A stretch of 23,791 nucleotides of DNA from Pleurobrachia bachei. Lineage: Eukaryota; Ctenophora; Tentaculata; Cydippida; Pleurobrachiidae. The DNA lies in contig AVPN01000211.1 in NCBI GenBank assembly GCA_000695325.1, positions 31,112 to 54,902 on the forward strand, in the 5' to 3' direction. Under the pieces are notes generated by a model that was not told where the DNA came from, did not search any database, and was given only the letters and a program-made list of their open reading frames with translations. Every line of letters begins with the position of its first letter. Position 1 is the first letter of the stretch. This document shows, piece after piece, positions 10,621 to 20,800 of this stretch. Made by a program: the position numbers and the translations under genes.

Positions 10621-11679
10621 ATGACGGAGAAACTCAAGACCTCTGATGCAGATGCCGATCCACTTGAAGGTTTGGATTCTTCGATGATGGATAAACTTCG
10701 TTGTGCAGTAGAGGGCGTTTTTTATATCAAGAACGGGCTCAATCAACCAAGTGAACAACATGTTGATGGAGTATTGGCCAAGCTATTGGATTCTAGTTTG
10801 TATGATGATCCTGAGCAGTTTATTGAAGACGCACTGCCGAAAGACTCCGAAATGAGAAAGTATAACGTTGATCGTTTCATGGCTTTCACCGAGAACCTCT
10901 CTCGTCATATTTTTGGGATAGTGAGAGAAATAGGACCAGTTATGAAGGAAAAACGTCAGTATGCAGCTTCCCGAATGAAAGAACGCTTGGAACTAGAGGA
11001 GTGTAATCAGAAACTCAAGGAGGTACAAGAAGAGCTTGGCACTTTTAAGGAAGAAATCGACAAACATCGGGTATCAAGGATTGAACTGCAAGAGAAGCTG
11101 ATTGAAGCACAAAAAAGTTTGATTGAAGTACAAGGTCAGAAACTCAATTCGGTGACGGAGTCTGTTCAGAAGCAATTGCAGGGCTACTCAAAGGTGCTTG
11201 TACAGAATTGCTCTGCAGCTATAGCACCATCCCGCCTCCAAGCAGCATGGAAGAAAGCGTCAGTGCCCCTTCCTAAAAGTACAACAGAAGAAGCAACTCC
11301 TGATCGAAAGCTGAATTTGGTTTTGTTTGGGATACCAGAAACTACGGCAAGGGCTACTGAGAATGAAGTTCAGGATATCTTTTGGGAGCTCCATGAAAAA
11401 CCAGTCATATCTTCTACAAAGCGTATTGGTGAAAAGACTGATAACCGACCGAGACCAGTAATTGTTACACTTGAAAGGAGGGAAACTTTGTTACAACTTC
11501 TAAGAAAAGCAAAACAGCTCCGAGATTCAGAGAAATTCTCCTCGGTGTTTATCTCCCCCGACCTAACAACGGAGGAGCAGCGAGAGCGGAAAACTCTCGT
11601 TGATACAGTGAAAGGACTGAGGCGAGACAATCCGAAAGGACGATACTGGATTAGCAGGGGGATAATAAAATGTGGCTAA
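10621..11679 (+). CDS. ORF1p-like protein of a non-LTR retrotransposon (intact, 352 residues)
   Basis: A single open frame without introns. An in-frame TAG 18 bases upstream of the ATG supports the start. Residues 25-110 are predicted helical. Residues 118-188 form a heptad-rich coiled coil (RLELEECNQKLKEVQEELG). Residues 229-320 look like the RRM-type RNA-binding domain of LINE ORF1 proteins: LNLVLFGIPE, then KRIG, RPRPVIVTLE, LLRKAKQLRD and VFISPDLTTEEQRERK. The end, GRYWISRGIIKCG, matches the usual short C-terminal domain. ORF1 proteins trimerise and bind their own RNA as chaperones in the retrotransposition particle. The frame has no stops or shifts, so the insertion is young or the protein has been kept. 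The exact clade is not resolved. Confidence 0.8.
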   Translation: MTEKLKTSDADADPLEGLDSSMMDKLRCAVEGVFYIKNGLNQPSEQHVDGVLAKLLDSSLYDDPEQFIEDALPKDSEMRKYNVDRFMAFTENLSRHIFGIVREIGPVMKEKRQYAASRMKERLELEECNQKLKEVQEELGTFKEEIDKHRVSRIELQEKLIEAQKSLIEVQGQKLNSVTESVQKQLQGYSKVLVQNCSAAIAPSRLQAAWKKASVPLPKSTTEEATPDRKLNLVLFGIPETTARATENEVQDIFWELHEKPVISSTKRIGEKTDNRPRPVIVTLERRETLLQLLRKAKQLRDSEKFSSVFISPDLTTEEQRERKTLVDTVKGLRRDNPKGRYWISRGIIKCG

Positions 11680-11786
11680 CATCTAATCAGTGACGTGTGC
11701 ACTGGAGAGACTTCTAATGGGACTTAATTATATGGTTATCCGTTTCGCCCACAAAAAGGGGCAGTATATGTAATGTATACATTTTA

Positions 11787-12021
<235 letters not shown>

Positions 12022-12084
12022 GCTGAAGCTTTGTGTACAATGCTAAATTTATTTATGAATGTTTATGAATCTGCAGATTCCCCT

Positions 12085-12149
12085 CGGAGCCCCACTGTGA
12101 GACAGAGGGGGAGGGGACCCCTCCCCCTCTGTCTCACAGTGGGGCTCCG
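12085..12149. repeat. Perfect 65-bp palindrome (32-bp arms, 1-base centre)
   Basis: The left arm 12085-12116 is exactly complementary to 12118-12149 around a single A at 12117. It would form a long hairpin in RNA or a cruciform in DNA. It lies 64 bases after the (TAA)n tract and about 200 bases before the HSF2BP-like ATG. It could be a foldback or hairpin element, or a foldback artefact of library preparation or assembly. Confidence 0.95.
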
Positions 12150-12351
12150 TCATATTGGCCGACTACACCGCAGCGCCTAAAGCGTTGTCCACGGCGTCCA
12201 AGTAAAATAAGGCATTCAATCTCAGCGAAGTGCGTCTTTCTTGGGTAACTCTTTGGACGAAGCTTTATGTCGACGACCAATATGACTGAATAACACTGTC
12301 TTCTGAGACAATGGTACACGGTACACCATACAAATCATTACAATAGGTGTC

Positions 12352-15300
12352 ATGACAACGGAAGCACAGCTGGATAAACTCCAAGAACGGGTCACTCAGA
12401 TCAAGGAATGGCTTCCTCAGGTGAAACTCATTCATGGGATGATAACATTAAATCATTCACATTTCACAAGACATGGTACAGAAAACGTTATTGAGTATTT
12501 TAACACTTTTCATAACCGGCAGATGATAAATAATGATGTATTGTTTGCCTACAAAACATTCCCCTCTATGAAAACAGGTAGGAAAATAAACAATATCAAA
12601 TTTTGATTACTGTCAGATCTTTTTGGGGTTTGATTATCGAGTTCCTATATATTTCTCCAGAAGTTACCACTCTCCGCGAAGAAAACAAGAGGTTGAGGGG
12701 AGAGCTGTCGAGATGGCAAAACAAATGCAAAGTGGCAGAGAATTATTTATCATCCGAAAAACAGGGACACAGAGAAACACAGGTAACTATAGTTAAAATG
12801 TATAATCAAGGGACAGGATGGTCACGCGGCGTTGTATTTGCGCATGATAATCGAGATCAAGTTCCTGGCAATCTTAAAACTTGAACCCAGAAAGCAGAAG
12901 CACTGGAAAAATCATTTTTAACACAACAAAGATCAAGTCTTTCTCTTATCAGGAACAGGAGATATGAGCGAAAACGTTAAACATGCACACATCGACTTTT
13001 GTAAATGTGCGTGTATGCGCGACCCGCTGTCCCTTGATTATAAATTTCAACTATAGTGGAATATGCTGGTATTTTCAGTGTTGTTCAGCTTGGCTATAAC
13101 TGTCATCTTATAATAGGCTAGATGATAGATAGACAGATATCTGAGTTAGAGGAGGTTGGTGTGAAGTTAGGCATGGAATTTTTTTTGGTATTTTGTTGCA
13201 CGGTCCAAACTCCAGTTTCCATCTTGACTCTTGGGTCTAATACTTACGGTCCTTTCCATAAACAGCAACTTCAGCGATGTTGTAAATTGTCCCAAGTTTT
13301 TGGAATCTAGATGAATGTTACAATGTTAGTACAGGAAAGTTATGTGGTTTAGGGAATGGGAATGGGTAAGTAGCTGTCTGTGACTTACTTTACATATGTT
13401 ATGTAAGTGCTCCCAATCGTGTCTTCACTGCAAACCACGGTGTAAGTCTGGGCTGCCACTGAGTTATAGGGTAGCCTAGAGGAAATTTGCCTGGTTGGAC
13501 TGTGTTTTGGTCGCAAATGTAAAGGGATGGTTAGAACACAAAGAAGTCGTGTGCCACCCTTTTATTTTTTTGATCTACAAACTTGAGGGTTTTGATTTGA
13601 TGCAAAGCAAAGGAGTGACAGTAACATAAGGTACGGGTGGCGGGCGAGTTTTCGACGTGCATGCTCTAAGCGCTCCTACTAAAATACAGTAATATCATTC
13701 TAGAAAATTATGTGAATTTAACATGTTATATGATCACATCTTGTTTACCTTAGCTTGTTGAGTGTTCCACAAACGCCAGTAGCTCCTGTACTATACCCAA
13801 GAACAATCTGTAACAAAATAAAAGATAATGAGGGAAATTATCAGCTGTAAAAGTTTACACGGTATTTGTTGATCTATCGAACGTTCACAAACAAAATGAT
13901 GGTGTGATCCATGTGATTGTACCTGTGTATTATTAATCCTCTCTGAAACTGATTCATTTATTACTTCATCAATCCTATTAGTAATAACCACTTTCCGTAC
14001 TATTTTAGTTGGTCTCGCTAAGGTGACCGCCAGCCAGTGATTATTCGCTGTTCCCGTTTGATATGACATCCAGAAAGTAACCCAATGGCCGTCCAGGACA
14101 AACGTTTTGTTACAGCACTGAGACTGGTTATGGGAATTGGAGTTGTATTGGGAGTTGACTTGAAGAGAAGCTATCCCGAGTGGCTCCAAGGCAGATCCTC
14201 TCACGATACAGGTCGCCAGGAGAAGGAGTAGGAATATCATAATCTCTCACTAATTCTGACTAAAATTTAGGATAGAAATGTCAAAACGCAGACTTTTGTT
14301 GAAAAGTATTAAGTTAATAACGTTCAAAAAGTAAAAAAAAGAACACACTACAAAAGCAAGAGAAGTGTTGGACAAGCTGGGTGTTGGTAGCTTGCTCTGG
14401 CTTCAAGAATTGAAACACAAGTTGTGAATTATATCTGAAGAGGGTGGACATATTACAAGCCCCCTTTATGATGCAGATCTAAACTCAAAAGTTCCGAGCT
14501 GTAAAGAGTGCTAAACGTTTTGAAACAATGGCTGCTTCTAAGAACAAGAAAGGTCATTTTAATAATGAATGAGTAGTGTATCCTTCGGCCTCATATGGAG
14601 AGGACGGTCTTTTATGAGACAACGATAAACAAGGTGTCACTAATCTGACCCAACAATAGTTTTCTAAGATAGTAGTAGAGGTAGTATGCAGTATTATATA
14701 ATAGGGACGTAGAAAAAGTAAGACTTATGATATGTGTGAAAGGCGTGGCTAGACAACGTGGTGTCTTTAGCTCGTTAAAGAGGGAAAGAGAGGATGAGCT
14801 AAGAGAGAACAACACTGAGCTGCTGCCAACCAGTTGAGAAAATGTCGGGTACCAGTTGACATTACTGATAAATAGATATATCTGAGTTAGCTGATTTGGC
14901 AATAATTCTGAAGTGTTTTTATCTTAAATGGACAATGCCATTGGACATCTAGCTTTGTGTGTATTAAGGAGTGTGTTACAAAGTTTGTATTAAATTAGGC
15001 GACATCGTGCTCTCCTCCACCCATCGTAAGAAGAGAGCAAAATTTTGTTGGGATTTTGTTGCACGGTCCTAACTCCAGTTTCCGTCTTGACTCTTGGGTG
15101 TGTCGTATACTTACGGTCTTTTCCATAAACAGCAACTTCAGTGATGTTGTAAATTGTCGCAAGTTTTTGGAATCTAAATGAGTGTTAGAATGTTAGTACA
15201 AGAAAGGGAATGGAAAGTGGTAAAGCTATTTGCTACTTACTGTACATATGTTATGTAAGTACTGCCTATCGTGTCTTCACTGCAAACCACGGTGTAAGTC

Positions 15301-17621
15301 TGTGCTGTCACCGAGTTATAGGGTAGCCTAGGGGAGGTAGGTGTAGTGTAACATTGAGTCGCTTGACACTGCTCCGGTAAAGAAAGTATGAACTATTCAA
15401 GTGTAAAATCAAGAGATAACACCAAAAGTTGCACGAAAATTATATGTGAATCTATCATTTAGATAAAAAAAATCCCGCGTTTGCTAAAAAATTGGTGGGT
15501 ATGGTCACATATTGTTTACCTTAGCTTGTTGAGTGTTCCACAAACGCCAGTAGCTCCTGTACTATACCCAAGAACAATCTGTAACAAAATACGAGATAAT
15601 GAGGGAATTATTAATTTGTGATAAATCTTCATAAAATTATCAGCATTCAGCTGTAAAAGTTTACACAGAAAAAAATGAATTTGTGATCCACACTATGTGA
15701 TTATACCTGTGTATTATTAATCCTTTCTGAAACTGAAACTGGTTCATCATCTTTAATTATCCTATTAACAATAACCACTTTCCGTACCACTTTAGTTGGT
15801 CTCGCTAGGGTGACCGCCAGCCAGTGAGTAGTTGTTCCTCCTGTTCCAGATGACATCCAGAAAGTATCCGAATGCCCGTCCAGGACTAGGATTGGGTTAC
15901 AGCACTGTGACTTGTTATTGGAGTTGTACTGGGAGTTGACTTGAACAGAAGTTATACCGAGTTGCTCCAAGGCAGTTCCTCTCATGGCCAGGAGAAGGAG
16001 TAGGAATATCATAATTCTGAATAAAATTTAGGATAGAAATGTCAAAAATAACAGAAAGTTTATATCGTTCTAGAACTAAAGTAAAAAAGTAAGAGAAGTG
16101 TAAGTTAGTAACTGGACAGAGGAAGTAGTAAAGGCAGGGATGTCATGACTAATGTCATGTAGAAGGCGTGACTAGAAACTTTAGCTTGGGGTGTTCAGCT
16201 GGTGTGAGAGGGATGAGCTATAACAAGAACACAGTAAACCAGTAGAGAAAATGCCAGGTCCTACCATTCCCTTGAAGGTACAAGAGATTCGGGTTCTATA
16301 AATAATCTAGAGTACGAACCACCAGACCAGCTAATACTGTTGAAGTATAGAGAGTCCGAATAAGAACTAGTAGACAAAATGCCGTACGAGGTAGATTCAG
16401 GAGAGCATTTCTTTACCAATGCTACTGATATACAATACGAACTAGAACAGCATCGTGCCTACTAGCTCTCTTTACTTCAATGATATAAACTGGTCTGAAT
16501 CAGACTGAACATCGAGAGTCGAGTCTGATTCAGTCCAGTCCCAATAGAACCATACCCGGTTAAGTTTGAAAAGATCCAAAATGAAAAGTGGTTATAAAAC
16601 GTAGCGCGCGACGACAAATTACAACTCCAAGTGGAACGCTACGGCGATTTACTGTGCCAGAAAATCCCACGCTCTATGCCTGCGCTGGAAAGCGCAAATG
16701 TTACAAATTCCTTGTCATACAGAGACAAATCATTTGAAAACCCCCTTTTTCAGAGAGATAATGTGGTGATAAGAGAACAACTAAAATATGAGGTAGAATA
16801 CTGTGTGAAACTTGGTTCAACATGTGCCTCTCTACTGTGGTCTCTTACCAAATACGAGATACCCGAATCAACCCTTCACTCAGTAAGTTTCGCCAGCCTA
16901 TAAAGCTTTCCGATGGCCATAGGAACACTATCTTCCCGCCGCAGGTGTGTCTGCAGGATTTCTTCCAAGTGGTGCAGGACACACTGAATAACTTCCAACG
17001 GGCAGGACCCTCGTCCCGTCGACAGGAGCTCTTGCAACTGGTTGAAGCCCTCGCCGGCACACTGACAAGTATGGTGCCATCTCTGTCACCAATTTCATCC
17101 ACATTTACCCACTTCAACAATTATTATTAACATGATTTTCTCTCCCCCAGACATCGCGGGGGACGAGACAGGACGCCATGCTCTTTCCAAAGTATCGATG
17201 ATCCCGACCGTCCTATCTGCAGTTTATTCTGTGGATAACAGCCCGTCCCTATTGAGAATTCTCCTGTCTCTCCTTCATAATATGTCTCTACACTCTACTG
17301 TCACGGTACTGTAGAGGGGGGAGGGGGCTGGGGATATCATAAGTTACGTGATTTAGTTTTTGCTAATTCATATATTGTCCCAAAACTACTGACCACCATT
17401 TTCAGGAGACCCTAACCTCAGATTTAGACCTGCTAAAACTCGAATCTGCGGTAATGAGGTGTGGCGATGCACAGACTCTCATCGTGACCCTTCGTCTTCT
17501 GTCTTCTATACAACGGTCCCCATCACCCAACTTTGTGAGCATGTGCCAGGGTCATAACTCGGCAAGGGTTAGGGACAGTGTTACTAAGTTTGGACATGAT
17601 CTCCATAATAGGGAACAATAG
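12352..17621 (+). CDS. HSF2BP/MEILB2-like meiotic recombination factor
   Basis: Proposed exons: 12352-12420, 12523-12577, 12661-12782, 12891-12975, 16605-16882, 16945-17068, 17151-17305, 17406-17621 (1104 bases, 367 residues; human HSF2BP has about 334). The N terminus LDKLQERVTQIKEWLPQ, then the 55-base exon beginning MINNDVL, matches the HSF2BP coiled-coil start (LxxLxxxVxQIxxFLP...NGEVL). Exon 3 is a coiled coil (LREENKRLRGELSRWQ). Exon 5 carries YEVEYCVKLGSTCASLLW, exon 6-7 ALAGTLTNIAGDETGRHAL, and exon 7 RILLSLLHNMSL, all placed as in the HSF2BP armadillo-like domain. In mammals HSF2BP binds BRCA2 and helps load recombinases in meiosis; that role here is inferred. The exon 4 donor and exon 5 acceptor are weak. 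An alternative acceptor ending at 16631 also keeps frame. An independent start at 16676 is possible. Confidence 0.8.
13118..14240 (-). CDS. Secreted F-type lectin (fucolectin) domain protein, copy A
   Basis: Five exons on the minus strand: 14240-13923, 13807-13749, 13475-13389, 13306-13248, 13140-13118, with matching phases and a stop (181 residues). MIFLLLLLATCIVRGSA is a signal peptide. One F-type (eel-fucolectin) lectin domain fills the rest: VLDGH, HWLAVTLARPTKIVRKVVI, NRID, SERINNTQIVLGY, GVCG, YTVVCSEDTIGSTYITY and IYNIAEVAVYG at the last strand. The last exon adds only HICLSII. F-type lectins bind fucose through a His and an R-x-D...R motif. Copy A keeps R-I-D and the later SER, but with four extra residues between them. 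It lies antisense within the HSF2BP-like intron and is a tandem duplicate of the next gene. The likely role is glycan recognition outside the cell, for example defence or adhesion. This is inferred from the family. Confidence 0.82.
14241..14861. other. Spacer between lectin copies A and B
   Basis: 621 bases holding the promoter of copy A and the 3' end of copy B. Stretches near 14260-14290 and 14743-14860 resemble sequence upstream of copy B (near 16015-16045 and 16163-16270), so regulatory DNA was duplicated with the genes. A 96-codon minus-strand frame here is low-complexity and not supported. Confidence 0.6.
14862..16012 (-). CDS. Secreted F-type lectin domain protein, copy B
   Basis: Five exons matching copy A one for one: 16012-15707, 15578-15520, 15327-15241, 15173-15115, 14881-14862 (176 residues, ending HISIYQ). 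The signal peptide is MIFLLLLLAMRGTA. Exon 2 (59 bases) is identical to copy A, while exon 1 differs at several clustered places. The sugar-binding R-x-D is replaced: the segment reads NRIIKDDEPVSVSER. If the family's binding geometry applies, copy B may have lost or changed its ligand. Cysteines (QCC, GVCG, VVCS) are kept in both copies. Splice sites, including the tiny last exon, are intact, so this looks like a working gene rather than a pseudogene. Confidence 0.82.
16013..16604. other. Upstream region of lectin copy B and end of the host intron
   Basis: Non-coding. It contains sequence shared with the upstream region of copy A, and an 11-bp inverted repeat at 16495-16505 and 16523-16533 (CTGAATCAGAC, 17-base loop). 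I see no other gene. Confidence 0.6.
16495..16533. repeat. Short inverted repeat
   Basis: Perfect 11-base arms with a 17-base loop in the intron of the HSF2BP-like gene. It could form a small hairpin. No function is evident. Confidence 0.6.
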
Positions 17622-17804
17622 AGTTGTAGTGCTTTTTGTTTTTAAATGCAATGTTTGTACAATTTCACGTTAGTAAAATTTCGTTTTTCTAAATTGATTT
17701 TGACAACCTTTGTTAATCTCCTCTCAACTCCATTCTATTACATAACTCCTTCTCCCCCAATTAGTTAATAATGGTCCACCCCGCTACAAACAACACTTTA
17801 TAAC
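17622..17804. other. Short intergenic spacer, AT-rich
   Basis: Only 183 bases separate the HSF2BP-like stop from the ATG of the membrane protein on the same strand. It must hold a 3' end and a promoter, or the downstream gene has 5' UTR exons elsewhere. No canonical AATAAA is seen. Confidence 0.6.
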
Positions 17805-20800
17805 ATGGTTCTACTCCTCTTGATTCTCGGACTATTCCCAACTGCGTCCCTGTCGGATGAGGGTAGTCCCAGTCATAGGCATTTTTATGTGGACCCTGAC
17901 ATGAACGATGTGGGCGTCTTGGCCGGAGATAAGGTATGGGAGATTTTTAGGGAGACGTCTTTGTTTTACTCAGAGTTTGGTGAGTAACATTTAATATATG
18001 TTACTCATCAAATATATTTATTTTCAGTTTTTAGTTCTAAACACTCTCTTAATGCCCAGGTGGTTGGATTGATATCTGATAAGATAGTTGGCTCCTCGGA
18101 GGTCCTTCAGGGTGGGCCCAGCTCGCGTGTTATCCTAGAGGACCCACCCCCTGAGGGGCAGGAGGACCAACAGGGTGATTGGGATAGAGAGGAGCAACAG
18201 CAAGGTGATTGGGATAGAGAGAAGGAGAATGATGGTGATGGAGAGGAGGGTGATGGTTACCAAGACAACCAGGAGGTTCCAGAGGACCAAGACAAAGATG
18301 ACAGTGAGAAGGAAGGAGATGACAGTGAGATTGACGGAGATGACCGTGATGATGAAGAGTGGAAAGAGAATGAAAAGGAGTGGGAGAACGATCAGGAGCA
18401 ATGGGAGGAAAATGAGGAGGATACAATGGAAGATAAAACTTCGAATGAGGAGGATACAATGGAAGAGAAAACTTCGAATGAGGAGGAGAGAAATAAAGAT
18501 GAAGACCAAAACGAAGAAGAAATTCCGGCGGTGGAACCAGAGAAAGATACAACTCCTGGAGAAGAGAAAGATCAAGTTCCCAGGCCCCGACAGGAGGGAA
18601 GGAGCGGGGAAACAACTGTAGCTCCCCGAAAGCGACCAGATCACGATCAGGTCTTTGCAACGCTCACGGCATCCACGGCCAAAACTCTCACCCTAGAATT
18701 CACATCAAGCGTCACCCTCACAGCCAAGTATGAAATTATGAACTCACTTAGTCACTGTCTTCATCACAACTTCAGAGTTACCTCTGTAAACCTCAGTACA
18801 TTTTGTCATTTTCACCCTTGGCCCCCGACCCCGCTGGCAGGAAACTAAAAATATAACATCAATTCTTCTCAGAGCCTTCCAACTATGCGTGGTAAAGATC
18901 AGAGGACCCCTAGCGTGGGCTCCACCTTCAGTCTCCTTCGACAACCGAGAGGTAAAATGTCCAAACAGTGGGAATCCCACCCAGTACTGGGATTAGAAAA
19001 ATAACAATTCTAATAAAATTATTGATTTATCTGTACTAATGCCTCCTCCTACAGTTTCGGCAGTACAGTCAAGCAGTTATTCAACATACCGATGTTCCGA
19101 TCATTAGGGGTGAATTTGGAAGATCTCATCCACCGGGCAAGGTACTGTGATAAATTATGTCGATACTAGTGTACTAGTAAGTGTAGTGTAGTGTGTTTGA
19201 AAGCAATGAACTCTGAATTAGCGAACCGATCTAGTTTATTACCACCAACCCATCTCCACTAGGTGGTTCTTGGTAATGACATGTGGTATGGTCGCATGAA
19301 GAATGGACCCCTGTTACCTGACTCCTACTACCACGTTTTCTTCCGTCTAGTTGTTGGTCGTGATGAAGAGGTAACTGGAACAGCTTCAACAATATTTCAA
19401 TTTTCATCAATTTATTGTCGGTTTCTATCATCTCCAATTCATAATACCCTCCTACCCACTCAGTGAGTGAGCGTCTTACAGCTCCACCCACTAACTATTA
19501 ACTAATGTATTGTTTCTAACCCTCCTCACCCCACACAGGGTGACAAGTACCGGAGTCTCCCATACATGGGGTCCACCCAGACAGGTAACGCTGCAGTATT
19601 CAGGACAGAACCAGCATCTCCCTTTTCCTTCTTACCCTCGGGTGGGGTTCTCCTTTGGTTGCTGGTGATTGCGGTCCTAATCATGATACTGATTATCCTC
19701 TACACGTTCTGTCTCCAACTCTGTACACCTACCAGGTAAGATTTGGTAGTAGAGAGATAATGGGAGGTGTAGTGCTATTTTCTGTTTTGTACAGTTGTTG
19801 ATTGGTTGAGGGGAAGCGTTGACTAAATAATATATCCCTGATTACCAGCTCTAATAATTTGTTTATTTTCAGCAACAAAAAGAAGAAGAAGAAGAGTCTG
19901 AAGGAATTGAGCAGCTCATCCAGTTCAACATTACAAGAGACGATCAGAAGACTATCTTCTTCTTTCCACCAACACATCAAGTCCCGTGTTAACCCAACAA
20001 GAGGCAAAGTTGTGGGTTTCTCGGAGGAGGAAGCCCAGGCCCCGACAGGAGGGAAGGAGCGGGGAAACAACTGTAGCTCCCCGAAAGCGACCAGATCACG
20101 ATCAGGTCTTTGCAACGCTCACGGCATCCACGGCCAAAACTCTCACCCTAGAATTCACATCAAGCGTCACCCTCACAGCCAAGTATGAAATTATGAACTC
20201 ACTTAGTCACTGTCTTCATCACAACTTCAGAGTTACCTCTGTAAACCTCAGTACATTTTGTCATTTTCACCCTTGGCCCCCGACCCCGCTGGCAGGAAAC
20301 TAAAAATATAACATCAATTCTTCTCAGAGCCTTCCAACTATGCGTGGTAAAGATCAGAGGACCCCTAGCGTGGGCTCCACCTTCAGTCTCCTTCGACAAC
20401 CGAGAGGTAAAATGTCCAAACAGTGGGAATCCCACCCAGTACTGGGATTAGAAAAATAACAATTCTAATAAAATTATTGATTTATCTGTACTAATGCCTC
20501 CTCCTACAGTTTCGGCAGTACAGTCAAGCAGTTATTCAACATACCGATGTTCCGATCATTATGGGTGAATTTGGAAGATCTCATCCACCGGGCAAGGTAC
20601 TGTGATAAATTATGTCGATACTAGTGTACTAGTAAGTGTAGTGTAGTGTGTTTGAAAGCAATGAACTCTGAACTAGCGAACTGGTCCAGTTTACCACCAA
20701 CCCATCTCCACTAGGTGGTTCTTGGTAATGACATGTGGTATGGTCGCATGAAGAATGGACCCCTGTTACCTGACTCCTACTACCACGTTTTCTTCCGTCT

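Larger units (their letters stand above)
13118..16270 (-). repeat. Tandem duplication containing the two lectin genes
   Basis: The two start codons are 1772 bases apart. Exons, introns (for example the stretch next to exon 4) and parts of the upstream regions align between copies, with insertions and deletions in the spacers. Identity is highest in exon 2 and its flanks. It is a gene duplication of moderate age or one homogenised by gene conversion. Confidence 0.85.
12976..16604 (+). other. Large intron of the HSF2BP-like gene hosting two antisense genes
   Basis: About 3.6 kb, against roughly 60 to 110 bases for the other introns of this gene. It contains two complete minus-strand lectin genes. 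Its boundaries depend on the weak donor at 12976 and the acceptor ending at 16604. Confidence 0.6.

Noticed and set aside
12421-12606. Continuous frame beyond the first exon of the HSF2BP-like gene
   Set aside because: Its middle part lacks coiled-coil character. Splicing out 12421-12522 with a GT-AG intron gives a product matching HSF2BP, so this is probably an in-frame intron. Retention is not excluded.
12976-12980. End of the HSF2BP-like N-terminal exons as a separate 145-residue coiled-coil gene (TAA at 12978)
   Set aside because: A GT donor occurs just before the stop and the downstream exons carry the matching armadillo part. Alternative polyadenylation could still make this short form.
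14612-14902. 96-codon minus-strand ORF between the lectin genes
   Set aside because: It overlaps the last exon and 3' region of lectin copy B and is Ser/Leu low-complexity.
18175-18621. Lys/Arg/Met-rich plus-strand frame overlapping the acidic exon
   Set aside because: It is the same purine-rich sequence read one frame over, with no start context or splice connection.
18130-18660. Two long minus-strand frames rich in Leu, Ile, Pro and His opposite the acidic ectodomain
   Set aside because: They are shadows of a purine-rich coding strand. The plus-strand frame has the signal peptide, splice phases and tail continuity.
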